DNA of 64,000 nucleotides from contig JAIQFO010000024.1 of the NCBI GenBank assembly GCA_020073215.1, positions 1 through 64,000 on the forward strand. Direction: 5' to 3'. The notes below the pieces were generated by a model. The model was not told where the DNA came from, did not search any database, and worked only from the letters and a program-made list of their open reading frames with translations. Of this stretch, positions 7,741 to 17,154 are shown piece after piece. How positions within the stretch are numbered: the first letter of the stretch is position 1; each line of letters starts with the position of its first letter. Both the position numbers and the translations under genes were made by a program. This DNA comes from Terriglobia bacterium. GTDB lineage: Bacteria; Acidobacteriota; Terriglobia; Terriglobales; Acidobacteriaceae.

Positions 7741-9672
7741 ATGCGTCGTGTTGTCGTATGTTTCGTTGCCGTCGCGGTTGTGCTGGTCTCTACGGCGTGG
7801 GGCCAGGTAACGTCGCCGTGTGCCTGCGGAAGCACTCCTCCGGGCAGGCCTGCGCCCCGTTCCTTGAAACCCTACACCGGCGCGCCCGAGGACCTAAGGC
7901 CGTTCTCGAAGTTCACCACTCCTTACTTCGAGTTCTATCAGGACTTGATTGAGTACAACGGCGCGGCTCGCGATATCCCGGACCCCGACCTCAAGGACGT
8001 GAACGAGGTTCGTATTGGCGTTCTGGCGCCGCTCTACGACCACCCCGACCAGGTCCTCGGCAATCGCATGTTGAACGGGGCGAACCTGGCGATTGAAGAA
8101 GCGAACGCTGCCGGCGGCTACTGTGGCAAGCCTTTCCGCCTCGTGACCCACAACGACTACAACAACTGGCAGAACAGCAGCGCTGCCGCTGCGGGCGTCG
8201 CAAAAGATTCCGCCATTTGGGGAGCTGCCTCTAACGAGGCGGTCAGGATGATCTATGACGACAAGGTTTGGGCAATGCTCGGCTCCATCAGTTCGGAATC
8301 TACGCACATCGCCCTTCGCCTGATGCTGAAAGCCGAAACTCCGCTGGTGAACAGCGCGTCCACCGATCCCACGATCCCCGAGACCATCATCCCCTGGTAC
8401 TTCACCGACCTCCAGGATGACCGCGTGCAGGGCTACACGCTGGCGCGCCACATTTACACCGAGCTCGGACTGAAGCGGATCGCGATATTGCGGGTGAACG
8501 ATCGCTACGGCCGCTTCGGAGTCCTCAAATTCCGCGATGCTTCGCGCCGCCTCGGCCACCCCGTAGTGATCGAGCAGAAGTTTATACCCGGCGACACCGA
8601 CTTCCGGCGCCAGCTTCAGGTGATCGAAGATTCGCGCGTGGACGCGGTCGTGCTCTGGACCGACATTGGCCCCGCCGCGACCATCTTGCGGCAGATGCGC
8701 GAACTCGGAATGAAGCAAAGGGTCTTCGGCAGCCACCGTACAATTTCCGGAACCAGTGGCGATGAACTGGTGAAGCTGGCTGGACCCGCGGCGGAAGGCT
8801 TCGAGGCGGTGTTCCCGTACGATCCCACCCGCACCGACCCCCGCTGGCTCGACTTCAATGCCCGCTACGAGGCGCGCTTCCACGAGAAGCCGGATCACTT
8901 CGCCGCTCTGGCTTACGATGCGATGCAGATTCTGCTGGAGGCGATCTGCCGCGCGGGATTGAACAAGGCTCGGATTCGCGACGCGCTGACCGGCATCGAG
9001 AACCATAAGGGTGTGACCGGCGACATGATCTTCGACCCGAATTGCAAGAACATCGCTCCGCTCTTTCTTGCCCACGTGCACAATGGAAGCATCGAGTACC
9101 GCCGTATCACCATGGAGAAGCCGTATGCGCGCGTAGGAGAGGACGGAGTTCAGTACGCGGGACCGGCGCTGGCCGACGAAGAAACTGGCGACCAGCAAAT
9201 CGGCGTCTTCGGTCCGCGCGCCGATGAAGTCGTCCGCTCGGCCGCGGTAATGCGCATACTCCGAGCAATCAACGGCGAAGGCCACGCCGTCGCCTGCCGG
9301 CGCATTTCTCTGATTGCGATTCCCTCTCAACTTTCGTGGGGAAAGGCTTCCAACGAACTCGTAAAGGCCGTCTATCAAGATCATGCTCTGGCGTTGATCG
9401 CCCTCGACCGTCCTTCCAGTCATCTGGCGGAACAAATTGCGGTGAAATCGTTTATTCCCGTGGTCGCCATTTCTTCCGACCGCGCGCTCACCACGACCAA
9501 TATTCCCTGGATCTTCCGTCTGCCGGAAGGTACGCCGATCGAGCAAGCGCTCGGCAGCCTGGCGGAAGCCATCCGCCGCGCCGGGCCAAACCGCGAAAAG
9601 ATTCGCAACCTGCTGGCGTCAGGGACGCCTGTGGGCGGAGCCACCTTTGAATCCACCGGCGAACTGCGCTGA
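7741..9672 (+). CDS. ABC-type branched-chain amino acid/amide substrate-binding protein, with extra half domain
   Basis: 643 residues with a signal peptide (VVCFVAVAVVLVSTAWGQ). Residues about 95-450 form a complete type I periplasmic binding fold of the LivJ/AmiC group (IRIGVLAPLYDHPDQVLGNRM-like start, GSISSESTHIALRLMLKAETP, RIAILRVNDRYGRFG, FAALAYDAMQILLEAI). After about residue 490 a second stretch begins again like a first lobe (QIGVFGPRADEVVRSAAVMR) and continues with IAVKSFIPVVAISSD, so part of the fold is duplicated. No permease or ATPase of the Liv type is in the window, so it may deliver to a distant transporter or act as a sensor. It follows RidA by 26 bases and ends the operon-like run. 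Confidence 0.8.
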   Translation: MRRVVVCFVAVAVVLVSTAWGQVTSPCACGSTPPGRPAPRSLKPYTGAPEDLRPFSKFTTPYFEFYQDLIEYNGAARDIPDPDLKDVNEVRIGVLAPLYDHPDQVLGNRMLNGANLAIEEANAAGGYCGKPFRLVTHNDYNNWQNSSAAAAGVAKDSAIWGAASNEAVRMIYDDKVWAMLGSISSESTHIALRLMLKAETPLVNSASTDPTIPETIIPWYFTDLQDDRVQGYTLARHIYTELGLKRIAILRVNDRYGRFGVLKFRDASRRLGHPVVIEQKFIPGDTDFRRQLQVIEDSRVDAVVLWTDIGPAATILRQMRELGMKQRVFGSHRTISGTSGDELVKLAGPAAEGFEAVFPYDPTRTDPRWLDFNARYEARFHEKPDHFAALAYDAMQILLEAICRAGLNKARIRDALTGIENHKGVTGDMIFDPNCKNIAPLFLAHVHNGSIEYRRITMEKPYARVGEDGVQYAGPALADEETGDQQIGVFGPRADEVVRSAAVMRILRAINGEGHAVACRRISLIAIPSQLSWGKASNELVKAVYQDHALALIALDRPSSHLAEQIAVKSFIPVVAISSDRALTTTNIPWIFRLPEGTPIEQALGSLAEAIRRAGPNREKIRNLLASGTPVGGATFESTGELR

Positions 9673-9704
9673 ATCATTTCTGCGGGCAATGTAAATTAGA
9701 AGAG

Positions 9705-10361
9705 ATGATTGCGATCGGTTGCCGTGCCCTGCTGTTTGACTTGGATGGTGTGTTGATCGATTCCACTCCCGCAGTGGCGCGGGTGTGGCATCGTTGGGCG
9801 GTTGAGCATGGCCTCGATCCAGAGACCGTGGTTCGCATGGCGCACGGGCGCCCGAGTCGATCGACCATCCGCGATCTCTTACCCAATGCCGATATTGACC
9901 GCGAAGATCGCGAAGTCGAACGCCGCGAAATCGCGGACCTCGATGGCGTGGTTCTGCTGCCGGGCGCCCGGGATCTCCTGAACATTCTGCCTCCGGAACG
10001 CTGGACCATTGCAACCTCATGTACGCGCCCGCTGGCCGAGGTGCGTTTGCGGGCCGCGGGTTTGCCGATTCCAAAGACCATGATTACGTCGAGCGACGTG
10101 AAGATCGGCAAACCCGATCCCGAGCCCTACCTCAAGGCGGCGGCGATACTCGGGTTTGCCGCCTCCGACTGCATCGTGGTGGAAGATGTGCCGGCCGGAA
10201 TTCGCGCCGGAAAAGCTGCGGGCGCAGGCGTGATTGCATTCTTGACGACAATGGCCCGCCGCGAACTCGAAGATGCCGGCGCGGGTTGGATCGTTAAGAA
10301 CTGCGCTGATATCGTCGCATCCAATAACGGTGACGGGTTGCAGCTAGGTCTAAGGTGCTAG
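9705..10361 (+). CDS. HAD-superfamily phosphatase (sugar/glycerol phosphatase-like)
   Basis: 218 residues containing all four HAD motifs: DLDGVLIDS with the nucleophile and acid aspartates, the motif II threonine in TSCTRP, the motif III lysine in KIGKPDPEPY, and VVEDVPAGI for metal binding. The helical cap after motif I places it in the beta-phosphoglucomutase/sugar-phosphatase subfamily. It hydrolyses a small phosphorylated metabolite in the cytoplasm; the substrate is not predictable. It lies 32 bases after the binding protein. Its stop codon lies inside a degenerate word repeat. Confidence 0.85.
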   Translation: MIAIGCRALLFDLDGVLIDSTPAVARVWHRWAVEHGLDPETVVRMAHGRPSRSTIRDLLPNADIDREDREVERREIADLDGVVLLPGARDLLNILPPERWTIATSCTRPLAEVRLRAAGLPIPKTMITSSDVKIGKPDPEPYLKAAAILGFAASDCIVVEDVPAGIRAGKAAGAGVIAFLTTMARRELEDAGAGWIVKNCADIVASNNGDGLQLGLRC

Positions 10362-10411
10362 GTCTCAGGTCTCCGGAAAACAAAATCCTGACACCTGACA
10401 CCTAAGACCTG
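10343..10411. repeat. Degenerate word-repeat hairpin spanning the HAD stop codon
   Basis: The left side has repeated words (CTAGGTCTAAGGTG, CTAGGTCTCAGGTC) that run through the stop at 10359-10361. The right side (10389-10411, ACACCTGACACCTAAGACCTG) is their imperfect reverse complement, so the region can fold into a long imperfect hairpin. It may act as a terminator or 3' stabiliser. Confidence 0.6.
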
Positions 10412-10563
10412 CCCCCGACACCTTGTTGCGCGCGCCGTCTGGCTCCACTAGAATCCTCAGTTCGTGGGATGTCGCCCGCGGGAGCATGACTTGACGCGAG
10501 CCGTGCGGCCCCAAATCTTAGATTAGGAATCGCAACACAGAATCGCCAGACAGGCAGGGCCTT

Positions 10564-11730
10564 GTGATCATTGGTGTGCCGAAAGAAAGTTATCCGGGGG
10601 AGCGGCGGGTCGCGCTCGTACCGGCCGTCCTCCCCACGCTGACCAAAGCGGGTTTCGAAGTCCAGGTACAATCCGGCGCCGGAATCGAAGCCGGCTATCC
10701 CGATTCCCAATATGCCGACAAGGGCGCGAAGATCGTTGCGGACCGCGCCGCCGTGTTTGCCGCTGCCGACATCGTCGTGCAGATTCTTTGCTACGGTTCG
10801 AACGACATTACCGGCAGACAGGATGTGCCGCTCTATCGCCGCGATCAGATTCTGGTTGGATTTCTGCGTCCCTTCGGTTCGGCGGAAGTGGTCGAGGAAA
10901 TCGCCCACGCCGGCATCACCGCGTTTTCCGTGGAGTTAATGCCGCGTTCCACCCGCGCCCAAAGCATGGATGCGCTCTCCTCGATGGCAACAGTCGCCGG
11001 ATACAAGGCTGTTCTGATGGCGGCCGACCACCATCCGCGCTTCTTTCCTATGCTCACCACGGCGGCGGGAACCATCACCCCGGCTCGCGTCTTCGTAATC
11101 GGCTGCGGCGTTGCCGGACTGCAGGCGATCGCGACCGCGCGCCGCTTGGGAGCGGTGATCTCGGCTTACGACTTAAGGCCGGCGGTGAAAGAGCAGGTGC
11201 AGAGTCTCGGCGGCCGTTTCGTCGAACTTCCCATCGAGGTCAAAGACGCCCAGGATGCCCGCGGATATGCCCGGGCCCAGGATGAAGACTTCTACCGCCG
11301 TCAGCGCGAGTTACTCGGAAAGGCGGTGCAGGAAAGCGATGTAGTGATCACCGCGGCTGTGATTCCGGGGAAAAAATCGCCGGTTCTAGTGACCGAAGAC
11401 ATGGTGAAGGGAATGGCGCCGGGTTCGGTGATCCTCGACCTGGCTTCCGAACGTGGCGGCAACTGCGAGATCACCGAAACCGGCAAGTCCGTGGTCAAGC
11501 ATGGCGTGACCATCATCGGAGCGATCAACGTGGCTACCGGCGTGCCCTATCACGCCAGCATGATGTACGCCCGCAATGTCACTGCGTTCCTGACTCACCT
11601 GATCAAGGATCAGAAGTTGAATCTGAATCTCGAAGATGAAATTGTTCGCGAGACCCTGCTCACCCGCGGTGGCGAGATTGTGCAAGCTCGGGTGCGCGAG
11701 TTCTTTAAGTTGCCCGTGCTGGCACCGTGA
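10564..11730 (+). CDS. pntA1: NAD(P) transhydrogenase, alpha subunit part 1 (NAD(H)-binding domain I)
   Basis: 388 residues from GTG 10564. This soluble domain binds NAD(H) and exchanges hydride with domain III of PntB. The alanine-dehydrogenase-like N-terminus is seen in GVPKESYPGERRVALVP, and the dinucleotide fold is VIGCGVAGLQAIATARRLGA at about residue 177, followed by the acidic end of the second strand in SAYDLRP. The mobile-loop region and VTEDMVKGMAPGSVILDLA are also present. The length suits the split form, in which domain I is a separate chain as in Rhodospirillum. The other two subunits follow directly, after a 108-base gap filled by a dispersed repeat. Confidence 0.95.
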   Translation: MIIGVPKESYPGERRVALVPAVLPTLTKAGFEVQVQSGAGIEAGYPDSQYADKGAKIVADRAAVFAAADIVVQILCYGSNDITGRQDVPLYRRDQILVGFLRPFGSAEVVEEIAHAGITAFSVELMPRSTRAQSMDALSSMATVAGYKAVLMAADHHPRFFPMLTTAAGTITPARVFVIGCGVAGLQAIATARRLGAVISAYDLRPAVKEQVQSLGGRFVELPIEVKDAQDARGYARAQDEDFYRRQRELLGKAVQESDVVITAAVIPGKKSPVLVTEDMVKGMAPGSVILDLASERGGNCEITETGKSVVKHGVTIIGAINVATGVPYHASMMYARNVTAFLTHLIKDQKLNLNLEDEIVRETLLTRGGEIVQARVREFFKLPVLAP

Positions 11731-11734
11731 TCGC

Positions 11735-11812
11735 GTGGTGGGACGGGCGTCTCGCGAGCCTGCCCTGAGCGAAGTCGAAGGGCCAGCCGGGCGGGGACGC
11801 CCAGCTCTCCAC
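11735..11812. repeat. Dispersed modular palindromic repeat
   Basis: The gap between pntA1 and pntA2 holds GGGACGGGCGTCTCG, the word CCTGAGCGAAGTCGAAGGG and CGGGCGGGGACGCCC. These belong to the GGGACGG-type palindromes seen also at 22471, 49651, 51495 and 61081. The element lies inside an operon. Confidence 0.6.
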
Positions 11813-11838
11813 CAGCCAAGAAGCTGTACGGAGGAAAG

Positions 11839-12153
11839 ATGAACAGTAGTTCGAACCTGATCAATGCGCTCTTTATTTTTGTGCTCGCGGGCTTCATCGG
11901 ATTTGAAGTGATCCGGAGGGTCTCGCCCCTGCTGCACACTCCGTTGATGTCGCTCACCAACGCCTTGGATGCGATCGCGGTGGTGGGTGCGATCGTGCTG
12001 GTGGGCGAGCACAAGAGCACGCTCTCCGCCGTCTTCGGATTCATCGCCGTGATCGCCGCCACCAGCAACATCGTCGGCGGCTTCTTCATCACCGATCGTA
12101 TGTTGAAGATGTTCAAATCCAGCCGTCCCGCGGCCAAGCCGGTGGCCAAATAA
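11839..12153 (+). CDS. pntA2: NAD(P) transhydrogenase, alpha subunit part 2 (membrane)
   Basis: 104 residues with three hydrophobic segments (about 6-22, 38-56 and 62-82), as expected for the small membrane subunit that carries the first helices of proton-translocating domain II. GGAGGA lies 3 bases upstream of the start codon. The stop overlaps the pntB start (TAATG), so the two are coupled. With PntB it forms the inner-membrane proton channel that links NADP reduction to the proton gradient. Confidence 0.93.
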   Translation: MNSSSNLINALFIFVLAGFIGFEVIRRVSPLLHTPLMSLTNALDAIAVVGAIVLVGEHKSTLSAVFGFIAVIAATSNIVGGFFITDRMLKMFKSSRPAAKPVAK

Positions 12154-13550
12154 TGGCGCCTGAACTTGCAGGATCCCAAATCGTCATCGAACTGGTCTAT
12201 CTCATCGCCAGCGTGCTGTTTATCTTCTCGCTGAAGTGGATGAGTTCTCCGACCACGGCGCGCCACGGCATCTGGGCGGGCGAAATTGGCATGCTGCTGG
12301 CGATCTGCGGCACGCTGCTGCACCACGGCATTGTGGACTACCGGCTGATCGCCATTGGGCTGGTGCTCGGCACCATCATCGGCATACCGCTGGGGCGAGT
12401 GGCCATGACGGCGGTTCCGCAGCGAACCGCGCTCAGCCACGCCTTTGGCGCGCTCTGCGTAACCCTGGTCGGCTCGGCCGAATATTACCTGCGCACACCA
12501 TCCGAGCTCCCGCCATTCATGATGGCGGTATTGTCGCTGGAAGTCATTCTTGGCGGCTTGACCGTAACCGGCAGCTTGATGGCTGCTGGCAAGCTGCAGG
12601 AAATTCTGCCGCAACGGCCGCTCACTTATAAAGGCCAGAATCTGGTCAACTTTGCGCTGCTTGCCTGCGCGCTGGCGATCGCCGTATCTCTGGTGCGGAA
12701 TCCGGGAGCTCATTCACTGTTTCCGTTCATGATCCTGATCGCGCTAGCGTTCGGCGTGCTGCTGATCATTCCCATCGGCGGCGCGGACATGCCGACCGTC
12801 ATCTCGTTATTGAACGGCTATGCCGGACTGTCGGCGGCCGCCATGGGCTTCGTCCTCAATAGCAAGCTGCTCATTATCGCCGGAGCCCTCGACGGATCGT
12901 CGGGCCTGATCCTCTCCATCATCATGTCGAAGGCTATGAACCGCTCATTCACCAACGTTTTGTTCGGAGCCTTTGGCCAGGTACAAACTTCGCACGCTGC
13001 GGAAGAAGCGAAACCCGTTCGCAGCGCCACGCCGGAAGAAGCCGCCGCCATTCTTTCGGCCGCGAACCGTGTCATTGTCGTTCCCGGATACGGCATGGCG
13101 GTGGCCCAGGCGCAACACAAAGTCCGCGAGCTGTACGACGGCCTGACCAAGCGCGGCGTAGACGTGCGCTTCGCCATTCACCCCGTCGCCGGACGCATGC
13201 CGGGCCACATGAATGTTCTGCTGGCCGAAGCCGATATTCCCTACGACCGTCTGGTTGAGATGGACGAAATCAATGGCGACTTCCCGCAGACCGATGTTGC
13301 CCTGGTCATTGGTGCCAATGACGTCACCAACCCTGCCGCCCGCTCCGATACCACGAGCCCTATCTACGGGATGCCGATCCTCGATGTCGACAAAGCGCAT
13401 ACCGTCATGGTCATCAAGCGCAGCATGAATCCGGGCTTTGCGGGCATTGATAACCCGCTCTACTATCTCGATAACACCCTGATGCTGTTTGGCGACGCCA
13501 AGGCATTTGTCGGCAGCATCGTGCGCGAACTCGGCGGAGGACACGGCTAG
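12153..13550 (+). CDS. pntB: NAD(P) transhydrogenase, beta subunit
   Basis: 465 residues. About nine membrane segments (residues about 8-280) form the rest of proton-translocating domain II. The C-terminal NADP(H)-binding domain III has the characteristic VIVVPGYGMAVAQAQ at about 309, the acidic DEINGDF loop, VIGANDVTNPAA and VIKRSMNPGFAGIDNPLYY. All features of a working enzyme are present. The enzyme uses the proton gradient to make NADPH from NADH. It is the last gene of the pnt operon. Confidence 0.96.
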   Translation: MAPELAGSQIVIELVYLIASVLFIFSLKWMSSPTTARHGIWAGEIGMLLAICGTLLHHGIVDYRLIAIGLVLGTIIGIPLGRVAMTAVPQRTALSHAFGALCVTLVGSAEYYLRTPSELPPFMMAVLSLEVILGGLTVTGSLMAAGKLQEILPQRPLTYKGQNLVNFALLACALAIAVSLVRNPGAHSLFPFMILIALAFGVLLIIPIGGADMPTVISLLNGYAGLSAAAMGFVLNSKLLIIAGALDGSSGLILSIIMSKAMNRSFTNVLFGAFGQVQTSHAAEEAKPVRSATPEEAAAILSAANRVIVVPGYGMAVAQAQHKVRELYDGLTKRGVDVRFAIHPVAGRMPGHMNVLLAEADIPYDRLVEMDEINGDFPQTDVALVIGANDVTNPAARSDTTSPIYGMPILDVDKAHTVMVIKRSMNPGFAGIDNPLYYLDNTLMLFGDAKAFVGSIVRELGGGHG

Positions 13551-13639
13551 CGATCGCGAAGTTTCGGGGTGCCTCGCAAGTCGCGGCCGTATTTTGAAAC
13601 CCTGAAATTTTGCAACGTCGAAACCTGCAAGGAGCTACC

Positions 13640-15412
13640 GTGCCCGAACCGCGAACCGGAAACGACATAGGCGATTCCAAAGCCTCGAACGATCAGCCCC
13701 GGTTACGGGCCGCCCCGCCTTCACCAGGGAAGATTCTCTTCGTCGGACACTGGTCATCTTCATGCTCCTATGCTCTGCTGGCTGGACTGACGATCGCGTG
13801 CCTGCTGCCCTTTTCAGGCCGCGCCTTTCACGTAGATGACACGCTATTTGTTATGGCGGCACGTCAGATTGTCCGGCATCCTCTCGACCCTTACGGCTTC
13901 AGTCTCGTCTGGAACACCAGCTTGGAACAGATGGTGGATGTCACCAAGAATCCCCCTTTGGCTTGTTATTACGGAGCGTTGGTTGGCCGACTTGCCGGGT
14001 GGTCGGAGCGCGCATTTCATATCGCATTCCTCCTGCCTGCGCTGGCCCTGGTTCTCGGAACTTACCGCCTGGCAAAACACTTCACGCGTTTCCCACTCTT
14101 GGCTGCGTCGGCCACGGTTCTCACACCCGGGATCCTCGTGTCGGCGTGTAGCGTCATGTGCGACACGATGATGTTGGCGCTATGGGTTTGGGCCGTGATT
14201 CTGTGGATCGAAGGCCTGCAACCGCAAAAGGCCCGGTATCTGGCGGGGTCCGCAGTTTTGATTGCGGCGAGCGCGCTGACGAAGTATTTCGGAACGTCGC
14301 TGATTCTCTTGCTGGCCGCCTACTCCTTTGTGCGCCTGCGCCGTGTGGGGAGCTGGATATGGTATCTGCTGATTCCGGTCGGCGCGCTAGTGGGTTATGA
14401 GTTCTGGACCCAGGCGCTCATTGGCAGAGGTCTACTTTCGAGCGCCGCTGATTTTGCGACGGCACAACGAGCCTTTGGACAAGCTTCTCGCTTGGCGACG
14501 GCATTAGTCGCCCTCAGTTTCACCGGAGGCTGCACCCTTTCCGTCCTCACCTTCTGTCCTCTTCTGTGGTCCCGGAGGGCGGCAGGCCTAGTTGCTGTCG
14601 GCAGTGCCCTGGCGGCCTCAGCGCTGATCTTGGGATGGGTAGACTCCGGGCTGCGGGTCGGTGGAGAGCTAGCCCCTCAAGCACTCCGCGCCCAATGGGC
14701 GTTGGTCGGTACTCAGTTAGGTTTGTTTATCGCAGGCGGCCTTTTCACCCTGGCCTTGGCGATTACCGACTATTGGAACCGACGCAGCCCGGACTCTCTA
14801 CTGCTGGGACTCTGGGTCATGGGCACTTTCGCCTTCGTCAGCGTCCTGAACTGGACGGTCAACGCCCGGTCGGTGATTCCGCTGATTCCTGCGGCCGCGA
14901 TACTCGCCGCGCGCCGCCTGGAATCGAGACACGACGCGTGGACTCGAAATCTGATATTGCAAGTTGCTGGCGCCCTGACAGTCTCTGGCGTTCTGTCGAT
15001 CTGGCTCGCCGGCGCCGATACCCGTTTGGCCAACCTGGCGCGCGAGGCTGCCCAGAGAGTCCATTGGCAAACCAGCAACCAGGTTGAAACCCTCTGGTAT
15101 GAAGGGCATTGGGGCTTTCAGTACTACATGGAACAATTCGGAGCCGTGCCCGTGGATGCCCAGGACTTCCAGATTCGCCCTGGCGACCGCGTGGTCCTGC
15201 CGAACAACAACACGGAAATGGCGGGTCTTCCGCAGGACATGTTTTTCCAGCAGGAAGCGTTTCTGGAGTTTGCCAATCCCTCTTTGGCCACAACCATAAG
15301 CTGGCACCTGGGGGCCGGCTTCTATTCTTCCTACTGGGGCCCGCTGCCATTCACATTTGGCCCCGTGCCTTCCGAGCAATACGTCCTGGTGAGGGCGATT
15401 CCGTCCCCCTAG
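13640..15412 (+). CDS. GT39/PMT-type membrane glycosyltransferase
   Basis: About 590 residues from GTG 13640, chosen because AAGGAG (13629-13634) sits at proper distance; a TTG 30 bases upstream is possible. A cytoplasmic tail of about 45 residues is followed by some 10-12 membrane segments. The first periplasmic loop begins with HVDDTLFVMAARQI, with the acidic pair expected of polyprenyl-phosphate-dependent transferases (ArnT/PMT fold). A soluble periplasmic tail of about 120 residues ends the protein. It probably moves a sugar from a lipid carrier onto an envelope target. It converges on the next GT39 gene with only four bases between the two stops. Confidence 0.78.
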   Translation: MPEPRTGNDIGDSKASNDQPRLRAAPPSPGKILFVGHWSSSCSYALLAGLTIACLLPFSGRAFHVDDTLFVMAARQIVRHPLDPYGFSLVWNTSLEQMVDVTKNPPLACYYGALVGRLAGWSERAFHIAFLLPALALVLGTYRLAKHFTRFPLLAASATVLTPGILVSACSVMCDTMMLALWVWAVILWIEGLQPQKARYLAGSAVLIAASALTKYFGTSLILLLAAYSFVRLRRVGSWIWYLLIPVGALVGYEFWTQALIGRGLLSSAADFATAQRAFGQASRLATALVALSFTGGCTLSVLTFCPLLWSRRAAGLVAVGSALAASALILGWVDSGLRVGGELAPQALRAQWALVGTQLGLFIAGGLFTLALAITDYWNRRSPDSLLLGLWVMGTFAFVSVLNWTVNARSVIPLIPAAAILAARRLESRHDAWTRNLILQVAGALTVSGVLSIWLAGADTRLANLAREAAQRVHWQTSNQVETLWYEGHWGFQYYMEQFGAVPVDAQDFQIRPGDRVVLPNNNTEMAGLPQDMFFQQEAFLEFANPSLATTISWHLGAGFYSSYWGPLPFTFGPVPSEQYVLVRAIPSP

Positions 15413-15416
15413 TTCT

Positions 15417-17060
15417 CTACTGCGGCCTTCGGTATAGAAGTACCTGGAAGGGAGAACGTGGCGAATAGGTTCTCGCGTCGTTGTCCCAACGATATTCGGT
15501 TCCTTCGTCCAGCAAGTCCGCAATACCAACCAACTCGTAACCGCTTCGGATGTACGCGTCAGACCACGAGAGGATAGTCGTATTTGAATCAGCTCGGCGC
15601 AGCCACGACTGCGGTATGTCCACGAGAACCACAAAGCGCGGGTTCGCGTTCTCGATTTCAGAGATCATTTGTCGTTGCATATCGGAAGCAAAGGCCTGGG
15701 GCTCCATCAGAGGGTAGGCATAGATGTAACCAGTCGCGGAACGCCGGTGAGAGTAGAAATAGATTTCGGGCTCCGAGCCCAGCACGGCAATTGGATCCCC
15801 CTCCGCTGAGTTGCGCGCGATATAGTCGGCAATCTTCAGGGCTTCGGGAAACGGATTCTGTCCGTAAATAATGCGGCACGCGACAACTGGTGGGGTGCGA
15901 AAAAAGAATGCGCCATCATGGAAGACGGCGGCTCCCAAAGCGAGGACGAAGAAGAACGACGGGATGACAGCCCATGCCGGGTTCCGAAACAAGTCCCGAA
16001 GGAACGCGGTCAAAATACTCACCGCCGCGCCGCACAAAAGCGCTACCGCCGGCAGCAGCAGAACAAAATAGTGCTCGCGGAAATAAAACCCAGGGCAGGC
16101 AGCCGCAAAGGAGAAAACGAGCAAGCCTGTAACCAGTACCGCATGAATCCGCGCTTTCGGATTCCACAGAAGAGCGATCAGGCCGGTTGCGGCAATCAGC
16201 CAAACCAGAGCCGCAGGCCCGACCACGGAGGACGATGCACCCCAGAAATTCTCTAAACCTTGCGAGGCCGGCACCATCGCTCCATATTCTCGCGCATACG
16301 AAAACGTCCAGAACCAGAATTTCGCAAAGACGCCAGCGCGCCACAGAATCAGACAAGTCAATAAGAAAGGAAGCGCGGCTCCCAGCAGCAGCATCCCCAA
16401 ACGGACCGTCAGGCGCGGCCATTGCAAACCGGCCTTCCATTCACGGAACGCCAGGTAGAAAGAGGCGAACAGAACGAAGACAAGTCCCGGCTGTTTCATG
16501 AGGAACGCAAGCCCGAGCAACAGTCCACTCCAGAAAAACATCTTCGGCTTTTCGGACTCGATTGCTTTGAGCAGAATCAGAATCCCGCCCATGGCCGGCA
16601 ACACTACAAACTGCGTTGCGTGACCGGCAAAGCCCAAGATTGACGGCCCAATGGAAAGCACCCCAAAACTGGCACACGCAACCACGCCCGCCAGGCGATC
16701 GAAGATACGCCGGGCGAGGAAATAAATCAGAATGATGGATGCGGAATTGACCAGCAAAAGGCCGAGATGAACGCCCGACGCAGTCTGTCCGAATACGGCC
16801 ATGAACAGCGCATAGGCTGCCGCGGTTCCCGGCAGTTTCATGCTGTAACAGAGCTGATAGGGAGCGATCCCCTGCAAAATCAGCTGTCCGCCGTAAGCAT
16901 ACTCACCTTCGTCCCGCTCCAGTGGGAAATTCAAAAGACGGAGGCGAATCATTCCACAAAACAAAACCACGAGCAGCAGGAGCGCGTAGGACCACCACCG
17001 TGGGAGCCTCAGAAAAGAGGCCCTGCTGGGCGGAGTTGTTGTGTTTGTGGTCGCCGTCAT
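15417..17060 (-). CDS. GT39/PMT-type membrane glycosyltransferase
   Basis: 547 residues with about 11-12 predicted membrane helices. The first external loop holds LERDEGEYAYGGQLI, the classic Asp/Glu motif of the ArnT/PMT glycosyltransferase fold, followed by YSMKLPGTAAAYALFM. The C-terminal 130 residues form a periplasmic domain (IAVLGSEPEIYFYSHRRSA). It is probably a lipid-carrier-dependent sugar transferase of the inner membrane. It is divergent from the TPR membrane protein (94-base gap) and convergent with the other GT39 gene. Acceptor and donor unknown. Confidence 0.82.
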   Translation of the reverse strand: MTATTNTTTPPSRASFLRLPRWWSYALLLLVVLFCGMIRLRLLNFPLERDEGEYAYGGQLILQGIAPYQLCYSMKLPGTAAAYALFMAVFGQTASGVHLGLLLVNSASIILIYFLARRIFDRLAGVVACASFGVLSIGPSILGFAGHATQFVVLPAMGGILILLKAIESEKPKMFFWSGLLLGLAFLMKQPGLVFVLFASFYLAFREWKAGLQWPRLTVRLGMLLLGAALPFLLTCLILWRAGVFAKFWFWTFSYAREYGAMVPASQGLENFWGASSSVVGPAALVWLIAATGLIALLWNPKARIHAVLVTGLLVFSFAAACPGFYFREHYFVLLLPAVALLCGAAVSILTAFLRDLFRNPAWAVIPSFFFVLALGAAVFHDGAFFFRTPPVVACRIIYGQNPFPEALKIADYIARNSAEGDPIAVLGSEPEIYFYSHRRSATGYIYAYPLMEPQAFASDMQRQMISEIENANPRFVVLVDIPQSWLRRADSNTTILSWSDAYIRSGYELVGIADLLDEGTEYRWDNDARTYSPRSPFQVLLYRRPQ

Positions 17061-17154
17061 CGAAGCATTGCCGGTGTTGCACGTTCACAGCAAGGGCGCG
17101 ATAATTGCCGCAGCCTTCAGAACTGAACTGCAACCTCTGCATGATACACAGTGA

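Noticed and set aside
7894-9546. Long 550-codon reading frame on the minus strand opposite the solute-binding protein
   Set aside because: It mirrors the GC-rich codons of the well-supported gene on the plus strand, has no recognisable domain and no ribosome binding site.
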